DNA of 50,127 nucleotides. Origin: Christensenella sp. UBA5327 (lineage in GTDB: Bacteria > Bacillota > Clostridia > Christensenellales > Aristaeellaceae). Each line of letters starts with the position of its first letter. Within the stretch, counting starts at the first letter, position 1. The stretch lies in NCBI GenBank assembly GCA_002411105.1, contig DHQX01000003.1, positions 40,200 to 90,326 on the forward strand. The letters are read 5' to 3'. The notes beneath the pieces were generated by a model. The model ran no database searches, was not told where the DNA came from, and saw only the letters and a program-made list of their open reading frames with translations. This document shows positions 8,163 through 16,301 of the stretch, piece after piece. Position numbers and translations under genes: made by a program.

Positions 8163-8982
8163 CGGTTTTCTCCGTCTGTATCATCACTGCCGCGGCCACG
8201 CTTTTGGCAATGGCCTCATCCAGGTCTGGCCCTGCTCCTGAGGCGCCAAAAAGCACATAGAAAAAGAACTCCACCGTGCCCGCGTGCCCGGTGACCGGGC
8301 TTAAACACACATCCATTACCCTGACGCCTGGCAGGCCATTCAAATAGGCGGCCAGATCGCGCAGCATCGGGGCATAGGCCCCTTCATCAATCTGCCCGGT
8401 GCGGCGGGCCTGGGCATCATCCACCTCAAACAGGGGCTTCACCAGGCACAGCAGCGTCCCCTGGCCCCCCATGATCTGCTGATAGATGGGCACCGCCTCC
8501 CGAAGGGAGAGGTAGCTCAGGTCGCAGGTGGCAAAGGCGGGCCTGGGATCAAGGGATAAAAGCTCAGGCGCGGACAGGTTGGTGCGCTCCAGGTTCACCA
8601 CCTTAGGGTTTTGCCGGAGGCTGCCCAGCAGCTGGCCAAAGCCCACGTCAACCGCGTAAACCAGCCTGGCCCCATGCTTGAGGAGGCAATCGGTAAAGCC
8701 ACCGGTTGATGCCCCGGCGTCCAGACACACCAGGCCTTCCGGGTCTGCCTGAAAGGCCTGTAGCGCCCCGGCCAGCTTCAGCCCGCCCTTGGCCAGATAG
8801 GGCTGCTGGCCGCCCTTGAGGCGCAGTGCATCATCCGGTCTGATCTGCATGCCCGGCCGGGCAGGCTGGTCGTTCACCAGCACCTTGCCCGCCATGACCA
8901 GGGCACTGGCCTGCTTCACATCTTCCGCCAGACCAAGGCTCACCAGACAATGGGTGACAGGCTGCTTTGCTGGTTTTGACAA
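8155..8982 (-). CDS. tlyA: TlyA-family rRNA (cytidine-2'-O)-methyltransferase
   Basis: A 275-residue protein with an N-terminal S4 RNA-binding domain (residues 5-60, including MAGKVLVNDQPARPG) followed by an FtsJ-like SAM-dependent methyltransferase domain. The SAM-binding motif is CLDAGASTGGFTDCLL near residue 90, and VYAVDVGFGQL follows. The family 2'-O-methylates cytidines in 16S and/or 23S rRNA. The start is a TTG two bases after the sigma-factor stop, and the 3' end overlaps dnaD by 8 bases, so it is embedded in the operon. Haemolysin labels given to this family in databases are historical. Confidence 0.93.
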   Translation of the reverse strand: MSKPAKQPVTHCLVSLGLAEDVKQASALVMAGKVLVNDQPARPGMQIRPDDALRLKGGQQPYLAKGGLKLAGALQAFQADPEGLVCLDAGASTGGFTDCLLKHGARLVYAVDVGFGQLLGSLRQNPKVVNLERTNLSAPELLSLDPRPAFATCDLSYLSLREAVPIYQQIMGGQGTLLCLVKPLFEVDDAQARRTGQIDEGAYAPMLRDLAAYLNGLPGVRVMDVCLSPVTGHAGTVEFFFYVLFGASGAGPDLDEAIAKSVAAAVMIQTEKTDV

Positions 8983-8984
8983 GC

Positions 8985-9713
8985 CTAAACCGCCTGCATC
9001 ACGTCTTTGAGGGTGCGCAGCACCCGGCGCTCCATGCGGGACACCTGCATTTGGGTGAGCTGCATTTTCTTGGCCGTGGCCTGCTGGGAGAGCTGCTCGT
9101 TAAAGCGCAGCTTGATCAATTGCCGCTCATCCCTTGACAGCTTGCTCAGCGCCTGGCGCAGATCCTCCCGCACCTCAAAATCCTCGTAGCCCCGCTCGTC
9201 CCGGCCCAGGTGATCGAAGAACTTCATCCCCTCGTCATCCTGGGCGTCCAGGGAGGAGACCTGGGATTTTTCCCGGCTGGCGTGGACGCTGAGCACCTGC
9301 TCCACCTGCCAGCCCAGATGCTGGGCCAGCTCGTCGGCGGTAGGCTCCCGGCGCAGGGTCTGCACCAGGTGCTCCATGGCCCGGTCCATCTGCATGCCCT
9401 GTTCTCTGAGCCCCCTTGGCGTGCGCACGATCTGCGCCCGGTCCCGGATGTAGTTGCGCACGGTGCCGGTGATGGTGGGGGTGACATAGGTGGTAAAGCG
9501 CAGGCCGCGCCCCGGGTCAAAACCCTTGAGTGCTGAGACCAGCGCCATGGACGCCACCTGCCTCAAATCCTCCAGGTCGATCCCCCGGCCGGTGAAGCGC
9601 GCGGCAATCGCATAGCACAGCGGCAGGGCAGCGTTAACAGCCGCCTCCATGTTTTCGGGCGTGGGGTCAAGTGCGTAGGCCATCGCGGTGTTATGGATAT
9701 TATCTGCGTTCAT
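8985..9713 (-). CDS. SigB/SigF-group RNA polymerase sigma factor
   Basis: A 242-residue alternative sigma factor with regions 2, 3 and 4. Region 2 reads DLEDLRQVASMALVSALKGF and RFTTYVTPTITGTVRNYIRD, the pattern of the SigB/SigF/SigG group. Region 3 contains REPTADELAQHLGW. Region 4 ends in the helix-turn-helix LSQQATAKKMQLTQMQVSRM near residue 210-230. In Bacillus this group is controlled by SpoIIAB/RsbW-type anti-sigma kinases, and such a gene-like partner is encoded three bases upstream. The start ATG follows AAGGTGAT. Which member of the group it is (general stress or sporulation) cannot be told from sequence alone. The host operon is otherwise for DNA replication, which is unexpected. 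Confidence 0.9.
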   Translation of the reverse strand: MNADNIHNTAMAYALDPTPENMEAAVNAALPLCYAIAARFTGRGIDLEDLRQVASMALVSALKGFDPGRGLRFTTYVTPTITGTVRNYIRDRAQIVRTPRGLREQGMQMDRAMEHLVQTLRREPTADELAQHLGWQVEQVLSVHASREKSQVSSLDAQDDEGMKFFDHLGRDERGYEDFEVREDLRQALSKLSRDERQLIKLRFNEQLSQQATAKKMQLTQMQVSRMERRVLRTLKDVMQAV

Positions 9714-9716
9714 ATA

Positions 9717-10097
9717 TCACCTTGTTCCCGCAGGCAGCGCCATGGTGACGCTGAAGATGCCGCATCTATCCCCTTCCAGTTTGACATCTGTCACCAGCGT
9801 GCCGATGATCAGCTGGGCCATCTCCGGGTCGATGGGCCGGCAGGCCTTGAAGTGCTCCGCCCGGTGAGCGTTGAAGGCCAGGTTGAACATGCCGTTTTCA
9901 ACCGAGGTGACCATGGTCACCTGCTCCACCCGGCGCTCCTGGTTGGTCAAAAGCTCAAAGGCCTCATCGGCCGCCGAGCGCAGGTCATCGATCACGTCAA
10001 GGGACAGCCCCGCCAGGGAGCCCGCGGCGCCGATGGCGGTTTTGATCACCAGCGCCCATTCCCGCCCAGCGGGCACGGTAACGCGCATTTCATTCAT
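9717..10097 (-). CDS. SpoIIAB/RsbW-like anti-sigma protein, ATP site apparently degenerate
   Basis: A 126-residue protein that aligns by eye with the GHKL-fold anti-sigma kinases SpoIIAB and RsbW: an opening strand MRVTVPAG, a helix DLRSAADEAFELLTN near residue 40-55, and a closing part LIIGTLVTDVKLE followed by a last strand FSVTMAL. In active kinases the helix carries Glu-Ala-x-x-Asn (N box), with Asp-x-Gly and Gly-x-Gly boxes further on. Here the N-box Asn position holds Leu (EAFEL), and the expected Gly boxes are replaced by RPIDPEMAQL. I infer that it may bind the adjacent sigma factor but may not phosphorylate an anti-anti-sigma protein. Its ATG overlaps the dnaE stop codon (ATGA). No STAS partner is encoded in the window. 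Confidence 0.72.
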   Translation of the reverse strand: MNEMRVTVPAGREWALVIKTAIGAAGSLAGLSLDVIDDLRSAADEAFELLTNQERRVEQVTMVTSVENGMFNLAFNAHRAEHFKACRPIDPEMAQLIIGTLVTDVKLEGDRCGIFSVTMALPAGTR

Positions 10098-13000
10098 GTG
10101 TTTCTCACCACCTTGATCTGTTCAGAATTAAGAATTGTCAGCAGGTCCGCCCGGGCGTCCAACTCGTCCCCGGTCCACCAGCTGCGGGGGGCCAAAAAGG
10201 TGCCTTCCTCCTCATGCAGCTTCACATATACCGGGATATCCCCCGGGAGACGGCTTAAGACCTGCTCGCAGGCGGCCAGCTGGCTGCGCTGTATCTTTAA
10301 GTATAGCTTGACCGGTGCCTGCTTGGCAAGGGTGGGATCGTCAAGCGCCGCAGGCGCCTGCCCCTGCGCCTGCTCCCCGGTTTTTTCAAGGGGGCGGGCG
10401 TTTTCCACAATCAGGCTTGCCGCCCGGTCCTCCGTCACCGAGAGGCGCCCGGTGAGCAGATACGCCCCTTCTATCTCCAGACCGCCGTTCAAGCGCTCAA
10501 ACACCCGGGGAAACAGCAGACACTCCACCTGGCCGGTGAGGTCCTCCAGGGTCACAAAGGCCATCAGGTCGCCCTTGCGGGTGGCCTTGTGCTTGATCTG
10601 GGTGACGATGCCGCCGATGGACACCGTCAGCCCGTCAAAGCCCAGGCCCTTGTCCTCCCGCTCTGCCAATTCCTCCAGCTGCTGGGAGTTCCAGGTGAGG
10701 CCCTCCAGCGCCTGCATATACTCATCCAGCGGGTGGCCTGAGATATAGACCCCGCTCACCTCTTTTTCCATGGCCAGCATGGCCCGGAAGGGGTATTCCT
10801 CCAGGTCCGGATAGGAGATGCTGTCCTCGCCATGCGCCTGAGCCGCCGGCCCCGCCTGGTCAAACAGGGAGATCTGGCCGGCGTGGTTGTTGCGGCGCTT
10901 TCTGGCATCGGCGTCCATCACCTGCTCATACACCGCCATGCACTGCACCCGGCTGGCGCCCAGGCCGTCAAAGGCGCCTGCTTTGATCAGCGCCTCCACG
11001 GCGCGCTTGTTCACCTGAGAGGGGTCAAGGCGCCGGCAAAAGTCAAAGATGTCGCGGTAATCGCCGCCGGTCTGCCGCTCCTTCACGATGCTCTCCACCG
11101 CCTTTTCGCCCAGGGATTTGATGGCGGCCAGGCCAAAGCGGATGCCCGTGCGGCCATTCTCATCCAGGCTGACCGTGAACCGGGCCATGGAGCGGTTGAT
11201 GTCAGGGGGCAGGACGGGGATATCGTGGCGCCTGCAGTACTGCACATAGCCGGCCACCTTTGAGGTGGCGCCCATGTAGGAGTTGATCAGCGCCGCCATG
11301 AACTGGGCGGGGTAGTGGCACTTGAGCCAGGCGGTGCGCACGCACACCAGGGCGTAGGGCGCGGCGTGGGACTTGTTGAAGGCATAGCTGGCAAAGGCCA
11401 TCATCTCGTCATAGATGGCCTCGGCCTTGGCGGCGGGGATGCCCCGGGCCACAGCGCCTGGCACGCCCTCATCCGGGGAGCCATGGACAAAGCTCTGCCG
11501 CTCCCTGGCCATCACGTCATGCTTTTTCTTGCTCATGGCGCGGCGTATCTCGTCGCTGCGGCCATAGCTAAAGCCCGCCAGATCCCGGACGATCTGCATC
11601 ACCTGCTCCTGATAAACCATGCAGCCGTAGGTGACCTGCAAAATGGGCTTCAGCTCCGGCACCGTGTAGCTGACGGTCTCGGGGTGGTGCTTGCCCCTGA
11701 CAAAGCGCGGGATGGAGGCCATGGGGCCGGGGCGGTAAAGGGAGATGGCCGCGATGATGTCCTCAAAGCCTTCTGGCTTAAGCTCGGTGATGAAACTGCG
11801 CATGCCGGCGCTTTCCAGCTGGAACACGCCGTCGGTGTCACCCTGGGAGATCATGTGGTAAACCGCCGGGTCATCGGTGGGGATGTCCTCCGCCTTCATG
11901 TGAAGGCCGGTTTGGCCGATCATCTCCAGCGCGTCCCGGATGACCGTCAGGGTCCTGAGCCCCAGGAAGTCGTTTTTCAGCAGCCCCAACTCCGCGATGT
12001 TGCCCATGGCGTACTGGGTGGTGATGACAGCGTCATTGGTTTGCAGCGGCACATAGTCTGTGATGGGGTTTTCAGTGATGAGGACGCCGGCCGCGTGGGT
12101 GGCGGCGTGGCGGGGCATGCCCTCAAGGAGGAGGGCGGTGTCAATCAGGCGCTTGACCCGGGGGTCTGAATCCCTGGCCTCCAGCATCAGCGGGTTTTGT
12201 AGCAGCGCCTTTTCCAGGGTGATGTTCAGCTCCATCGGCACCATCTTGGCCACGGTGTCGGTTTCCTGGTAGGTGTAGCCCAAAACCCTGCCCACATCCC
12301 GGATCACGCCCCGGGCCGCCATGGTGCCAAAGGTGATGATCTGGGCCACATGGTCCGCCCCGTATTTGCGGGTCACATAGTCGATCACCTCCTGGCGGCG
12401 CTCATAGCACAGGTCGATATCAAGGTCAGGGAGGGAGACCCGCTCGGGGTTTAAAAAGCGCTCAAAGAGGAGGTTGTATTTTAGTGGGTCCAGCTGGGTG
12501 ATGTTCAGGCAGTAGGCCACAATGGAGCCAGCACCACTGCCCCGCCCCGGGCCCACCATGATGTCATGGTCCCGGGCATGCTTGATAAAATCCCATACGA
12601 TGAGGAAATAATCCACAAAGCCCATGGAGGAGATCACGCCCAGCTCATACTCCAATCGGTCGATGGCCTCCTGGGGCATATCCGGATAGCGGGCCTTAAG
12701 CCCCTCAAAGCACAGCCTGCGAAGCAGCGCGGGGTTATCCGCGTCATCAAAGGTGGACAGGTAGTGGGGCAGGTGGTGGCTGTCAAAGTCAAAGTCCACC
12801 TGGCAGCGCAGGGCGATCTGGTGGGTGCGGCTGATGGCTTCCCCCAAATCCGGGAAGAGGCGGCGCATCTCCGCTTCGCTTTTGACGTACAGCTCCTCGG
12901 TCTCCATGCGCATGCGCTGGGTGTCCTCCAGGGTTTTCCCGGTCTGGATGCACATGAGCACTTCCTGGGCCCGGGCGTCCTCCTTCCTCAGGTAGTGGCA

Positions 13001-13609
13001 GTCATTGGTGACCACCAGGGGGATGCCGGTCTCCTGGGACAGCTTGATCAGCCGGGGGATGACCTGCTTTTCCTCCCGGATGGCGTGGTCCATCAGCTCA
13101 ATAAAGTAGTTGCCCTTGCCCATGATCTCCTGCATCAAAAGGGCGTGCTCCCGGGCGTCCTCATAGCGCCCGTCCAGCAGCAGCTTGGGCAGATCCCCCG
13201 ACAGGCAGGCGGACAGCGCGATCAGCCCCTCGTGGTGCTGCCGCAAAAGGGCCAGGTCAATCCGCGGTTTGTAGTAAAACCCGCGGGTGAAGCCCTCAGA
13301 GCTGAGCTTCATGAGGTTTTGATAGCCCTGCATGTTCTCGCACAGCAATATCAGGTGGCTGTACTCCCGGGTCTGGCTGGTTTTCTCATCCATGTCCGGG
13401 CATACATACACCTCACAGCCAATGACCGGGTGGATGCCCGCCTTTTTGGCTGCCTTGTAAAAATCAATCACCCCATACAGCGCCCCGTGGTCGGTGACGG
13501 CGCAGGCGTCCATGCCCAGCTCCTTAAGGCGCGCCATCAGCGGCCCGATCCGGCAGGCGCCGTCAAGCAGGCTGTACTCCGTATGCAGGTGCAGGTGTGC
13601 AAATGCCAT
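10094..13609 (-). CDS. dnaE: DNA polymerase III alpha subunit DnaE
   Basis: A C-family replicative polymerase of 1171 residues. The N-terminal PHP domain shows HLHLHTEYSLLDG, AVTDHG, SACLSGDLP and TNDCHY, so its metal-binding histidines look intact. The catalytic aspartates lie in LPDLDIDL near residue 391-399, with the third in NDFLGLRT near 548. Helix-hairpin-helix elements and an OB-fold (VSIGGIVTQIKHKATRKGD, about residue 990) follow. The ATG at 13609 lies 5 bases after AAGGAGG, and a good sigma-A promoter sits at 13633-13661. The downstream gene overlaps by four bases. In Firmicutes, DnaE works alongside PolC; PolC is not in this window. Confidence 0.97.
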   Translation of the reverse strand: MAFAHLHLHTEYSLLDGACRIGPLMARLKELGMDACAVTDHGALYGVIDFYKAAKKAGIHPVIGCEVYVCPDMDEKTSQTREYSHLILLCENMQGYQNLMKLSSEGFTRGFYYKPRIDLALLRQHHEGLIALSACLSGDLPKLLLDGRYEDAREHALLMQEIMGKGNYFIELMDHAIREEKQVIPRLIKLSQETGIPLVVTNDCHYLRKEDARAQEVLMCIQTGKTLEDTQRMRMETEELYVKSEAEMRRLFPDLGEAISRTHQIALRCQVDFDFDSHHLPHYLSTFDDADNPALLRRLCFEGLKARYPDMPQEAIDRLEYELGVISSMGFVDYFLIVWDFIKHARDHDIMVGPGRGSGAGSIVAYCLNITQLDPLKYNLLFERFLNPERVSLPDLDIDLCYERRQEVIDYVTRKYGADHVAQIITFGTMAARGVIRDVGRVLGYTYQETDTVAKMVPMELNITLEKALLQNPLMLEARDSDPRVKRLIDTALLLEGMPRHAATHAAGVLITENPITDYVPLQTNDAVITTQYAMGNIAELGLLKNDFLGLRTLTVIRDALEMIGQTGLHMKAEDIPTDDPAVYHMISQGDTDGVFQLESAGMRSFITELKPEGFEDIIAAISLYRPGPMASIPRFVRGKHHPETVSYTVPELKPILQVTYGCMVYQEQVMQIVRDLAGFSYGRSDEIRRAMSKKKHDVMARERQSFVHGSPDEGVPGAVARGIPAAKAEAIYDEMMAFASYAFNKSHAAPYALVCVRTAWLKCHYPAQFMAALINSYMGATSKVAGYVQYCRRHDIPVLPPDINRSMARFTVSLDENGRTGIRFGLAAIKSLGEKAVESIVKERQTGGDYRDIFDFCRRLDPSQVNKRAVEALIKAGAFDGLGASRVQCMAVYEQVMDADARKRRNNHAGQISLFDQAGPAAQAHGEDSISYPDLEEYPFRAMLAMEKEVSGVYISGHPLDEYMQALEGLTWNSQQLEELAEREDKGLGFDGLTVSIGGIVTQIKHKATRKGDLMAFVTLEDLTGQVECLLFPRVFERLNGGLEIEGAYLLTGRLSVTEDRAASLIVENARPLEKTGEQAQGQAPAALDDPTLAKQAPVKLYLKIQRSQLAACEQVLSRLPGDIPVYVKLHEEEGTFLAPRSWWTGDELDARADLLTILNSEQIKVVRNT

Positions 13610-13632
13610 GTCGTCCTCCTTGGTGTAATGCT

Positions 13633-13661
13633 ATTATATCGGAATGTGGGGTGGGGTTCAA
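13633..13661 (-). promoter_or_regulatory. Sigma-A-type promoter of the dnaE operon
   Basis: On the minus strand TTGAAC (13656-13661) and TATAAT (13633-13638) are separated by 17 bases. The predicted start of transcription is only about 15-20 bases before the dnaE start codon, leaving room for the AAGGAGG ribosome site. Confidence 0.7.
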
Positions 13662-13676
13662 TGAAGGCGGAAAACC

Positions 13677-13733
13677 GGGTAACCGTGCACTATATTCACG
13701 AGCGTTGCCAGATCGATGATATAGCGGTCACCC
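13677..13733. repeat. Long imperfect inverted repeat upstream of dnaE
   Basis: Arms GGGTAACCG (13677-13685) plus CTATAT (13690-13695) face ATATAG (13719-13724) plus CGGTCACCC (13725-13733), with a four-base bulge and a 23-base loop. The one imperfect pair becomes a G-U wobble when read as minus-strand RNA. It lies between the reductase terminator and the dnaE promoter. Function unknown. Confidence 0.5.
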
Positions 13734-13735
13734 TA

Positions 13736-13770
13736 AATAAGGACCCCCCTGCCACAAAGGGGCAGAGGGG
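13736..13770 (-). terminator. Likely terminator of the secreted reductase gene
   Basis: On the minus strand CCCCTCTGCC and GGCAGGGGGG (13744-13770 region) form a ten-pair stem with one wobble and a 7-base loop. TCCTTATTTAGG, a weak U-rich tract, follows. It lies about 25 bases past the reductase stop codon. Confidence 0.55.
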
Positions 13771-13795
13771 CGAAATAACTAAGGCGAGTCTGCGT

Positions 13796-16054
13796 TTAGA
13801 TTCCAGCTTTGTCCATAGCCTTGGTGAGGGCATCGACAAATGCATTGTGGGTGATGGTGGCGCCTGTGATTGCGTCCAGATCTACTGTCTGCTTTTCGAC
13901 AGCATCCTTTACCAGCGCATCTAGCGCCACATCGCCAATGCCCACTGTCTCGTGATGCTCCAACACTTGAACATCAGTCATTTTGCCGTCTTCCACGGTG
14001 ATTTGCACCATGATGGCGCCACCCATGCCGTTGTCGGAGCGGCCGGTGAATACATTGCCCGCGCTAGCGGAATCATCAGCCTTAGGTGCGGCTTCTTCGT
14101 CCACCTGTTCCTGGCCCTTCTTGGCTTCCAGTTCGGCCAGCTCGGCCTGCTTCTGGGAGTGCGTCATTGTGGCTGGGCTGCCGCCGCGATAGTCGAAGTA
14201 AGAGATTTTATCGGTTTTGGTCATGGTATTCGTTTCGGGGCCTGCAAAATCGGGGTTCAAGGCCAGGCTAGCAGTTGCAAAACCTTCGTCATTGACGGAA
14301 GCGGCAGAGCGGCCAGCGATGTAGCCGGACGTAATCACACGACCCAGGCCATGAACGCGCATGCCACCCGCGCTTTCTCCTGCGGCGAAGAGGTTGGGAA
14401 TGAGGTTCCCGTCCAGGTCGATTACCTGCATAGCCCCATCGGTGCGAATGCCAGCCAGCGTGTCATGCAGGTTGGGTGTGGCCCATACACAATAGAACGG
14501 ACCCTGCTCAATGGTGTTCTCTAGGGTGGTTGTGCGTCCCCAATCCTCATCCTTGCCAGATTTTACGGCTTCATTGAAACGCGCGATAGTGCTGGCCAGA
14601 ATTTGCGGATCCATCTTGATGTTTTCGTAATATTTATTGACTACAGCCTGAGCCAATTCTTCAATGGTATCGGCCTTGAAGGCATAACCAAACTCATAGT
14701 CAACAGACTTTTCCATGTCCCAGTCGTTGCGCTGAGCAGCTGCTTGGTCGAAAATCGCCCACAGCGGGCCGCCGTAGCATTCTGCGTTTCCATCACCATC
14801 AGCATCAATAAACACACTGTTCAGCGCAGTTTCAAAATACTTGTAGCTGGACGGAAGGGAGCGGGAATTGACCAGCAGGTCTTCATTGCCGCAACGCTGT
14901 CCAAGCATGTTGACGACGATCATGCTCTTGTAGTCCGGCACAATGCCGCGGCTGCGCACGAGGGGCCATACCTTGCTGTTTTCATCAAAACCATTGCCAT
15001 AGCCATACTGACAGCCCATGCGGGCAGGCGCGACCAGGACAGCACCCACATCCTGCATATAGCCAGCCATAGAACCCATGGCAGCACCCACCTTCATGGC
15101 AGCAAGTTCACCAGAAGCATCCTGATCCGAGAAGGGCATGCCAGCCAGGCCGTCATACTCCGGACCTAGCCGCGGGTCGAACATGGTACGGAAGTTTTCG
15201 TTGCCAGTCGAGCCGCCGGTCGCAATGATGACGCCCTTGTTGGCCTTGACATTGATGTTTTCCTTGGTGGACTCAATGTTGCCTTCGGTCATGAATCCTA
15301 CCAGGGGTTCCGTCTCACCGGGCAGGATATGTGGTGTATAACTTGCCTGCACTCCCAGCACCTTGCCACTGAGCGGTTGTTCACGGAAAATGGAGTCCAT
15401 GTGGTAGTTCATCAGGAACTTCACACCCATGTCACGCAACTTCTTTTCCAAGGGGCGTGTGACACCGATGCCGTTGTTCTGACGCCCCGTGATATCGTTC
15501 ACCCACTGAGAGGCATCCACATAGGTCATGCGCGCGATACCGTCCGAGTCGTAGCCGCCATCGCGATAGAAGGAACGCACCATAGGCTCAATATCCTGCA
15601 CGATGATGCCATTGTCCAGCACAAATTTATAAGCTTCTGCCATGCTGTCGGCAGTAGCGCGGGTCACATCCCGGTCATTATAGCGGGAGTCTAAAAAACC
15701 GCGGGTGTGGTCATAGTAGTATAGATCGGCAGAGTCGGTAATGCCCCACTTCTGCTGATCCACCGTGCTGCCGCCCGAGTGCAACTGGCCCTCGGATACG
15801 GCCGCGTGGCCACCGCAGTCATAATTGGTTTCAATAATGAGCACGGAAGAGCCATCTTCCAGCGCTTTCAGCGCTGCAGGCAACCCGGCTCCACCGGCGC
15901 CGATCACCACAACGTCTGCTTCATAGTCCCAGGAAATGCCGGCTGCGTCTTGTGCCAGTGCGGGCAGGGCCCCCATGCCTCCAAAGACCAACAAACATGA
16001 CATGACCAATGCGACTAGTCGGTAAGTGTACTTGGCGTGTTCTTGTTTCCTCAT
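13796..16054 (-). CDS. Secreted FAD-dependent reductase with C-terminal FMN-binding domain
   Basis: A 752-residue secreted flavoprotein of the fumarate/urocanate reductase superfamily. Residues 1-35 form a signal peptide (LVALVMSCLLVFG, cleavage after ALA). The FAD domain begins VVVIGAGGAGLPAALKA near residue 47 and ends with LFAAGESAGGMRVHGLGR near 565. An Ala/Glu/Lys-rich linker (about 635-665) joins a C-terminal FMN-binding domain with HHETVGIGD and DAITGATIT. The latter matches the site at which ApbE attaches FMN to threonine. No haem motif CxxCH is present, so electrons probably arrive through the bound flavin from an extracellular electron-transfer chain. Related proteins reduce fumarate, urocanate and similar acceptors; the true substrate is unknown. 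Third codon positions are visibly richer in A/T than in neighbouring genes, which may reflect transfer. No apbE gene lies in the window. Confidence 0.88.
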   Translation of the reverse strand: MRKQEHAKYTYRLVALVMSCLLVFGGMGALPALAQDAAGISWDYEADVVVIGAGGAGLPAALKALEDGSSVLIIETNYDCGGHAAVSEGQLHSGGSTVDQQKWGITDSADLYYYDHTRGFLDSRYNDRDVTRATADSMAEAYKFVLDNGIIVQDIEPMVRSFYRDGGYDSDGIARMTYVDASQWVNDITGRQNNGIGVTRPLEKKLRDMGVKFLMNYHMDSIFREQPLSGKVLGVQASYTPHILPGETEPLVGFMTEGNIESTKENINVKANKGVIIATGGSTGNENFRTMFDPRLGPEYDGLAGMPFSDQDASGELAAMKVGAAMGSMAGYMQDVGAVLVAPARMGCQYGYGNGFDENSKVWPLVRSRGIVPDYKSMIVVNMLGQRCGNEDLLVNSRSLPSSYKYFETALNSVFIDADGDGNAECYGGPLWAIFDQAAAQRNDWDMEKSVDYEFGYAFKADTIEELAQAVVNKYYENIKMDPQILASTIARFNEAVKSGKDEDWGRTTTLENTIEQGPFYCVWATPNLHDTLAGIRTDGAMQVIDLDGNLIPNLFAAGESAGGMRVHGLGRVITSGYIAGRSAASVNDEGFATASLALNPDFAGPETNTMTKTDKISYFDYRGGSPATMTHSQKQAELAELEAKKGQEQVDEEAAPKADDSASAGNVFTGRSDNGMGGAIMVQITVEDGKMTDVQVLEHHETVGIGDVALDALVKDAVEKQTVDLDAITGATITHNAFVDALTKAMDKAGI

Positions 16055-16125
16055 AAAAACCCATTCCTCCTATGTGTTTTTCCCCTGATGATAATTCTCA
16101 ACAGCACGTCAAGAAAGCAAAAAGA

Positions 16126-16154
16126 ATACTATATGCAATTTCTGCCATTGCCAA
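16126..16154 (-). promoter_or_regulatory. Candidate promoter of the secreted reductase
   Basis: On the minus strand TTGGCA (16149-16154) and TAGTAT (16126-16131) are 17 bases apart, giving a leader of about 65 bases before the ATG. The ribosome site AGGAGG is 11 bases from the ATG, which is longer than usual. Confidence 0.4.
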
Positions 16155-16253
16155 CTTACCGGCTATAATTTGAGAAACGGGAAATTGAGGTGAATGAAAA
16201 TGCGGAAATCCATGGGGTTCTGAGAATTTGTTGCAAAAAAACCTGGTGTTCCC

Positions 16254-16282
16254 TTGCCCTTCCTGCACGCCCACTTTATACT
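16254..16282 (+). promoter_or_regulatory. Candidate promoter of mnmE
   Basis: TTGCCC (16254-16259) and TATACT (16277-16282) are separated by 17 bases. Transcription would start close to the AAGGAGGG ribosome site at about 16289, giving a very short leader of roughly 13 bases. Confidence 0.4.
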
Positions 16283-16301
16283 GTCCGCAAGGAGGGTGAG
16301 C

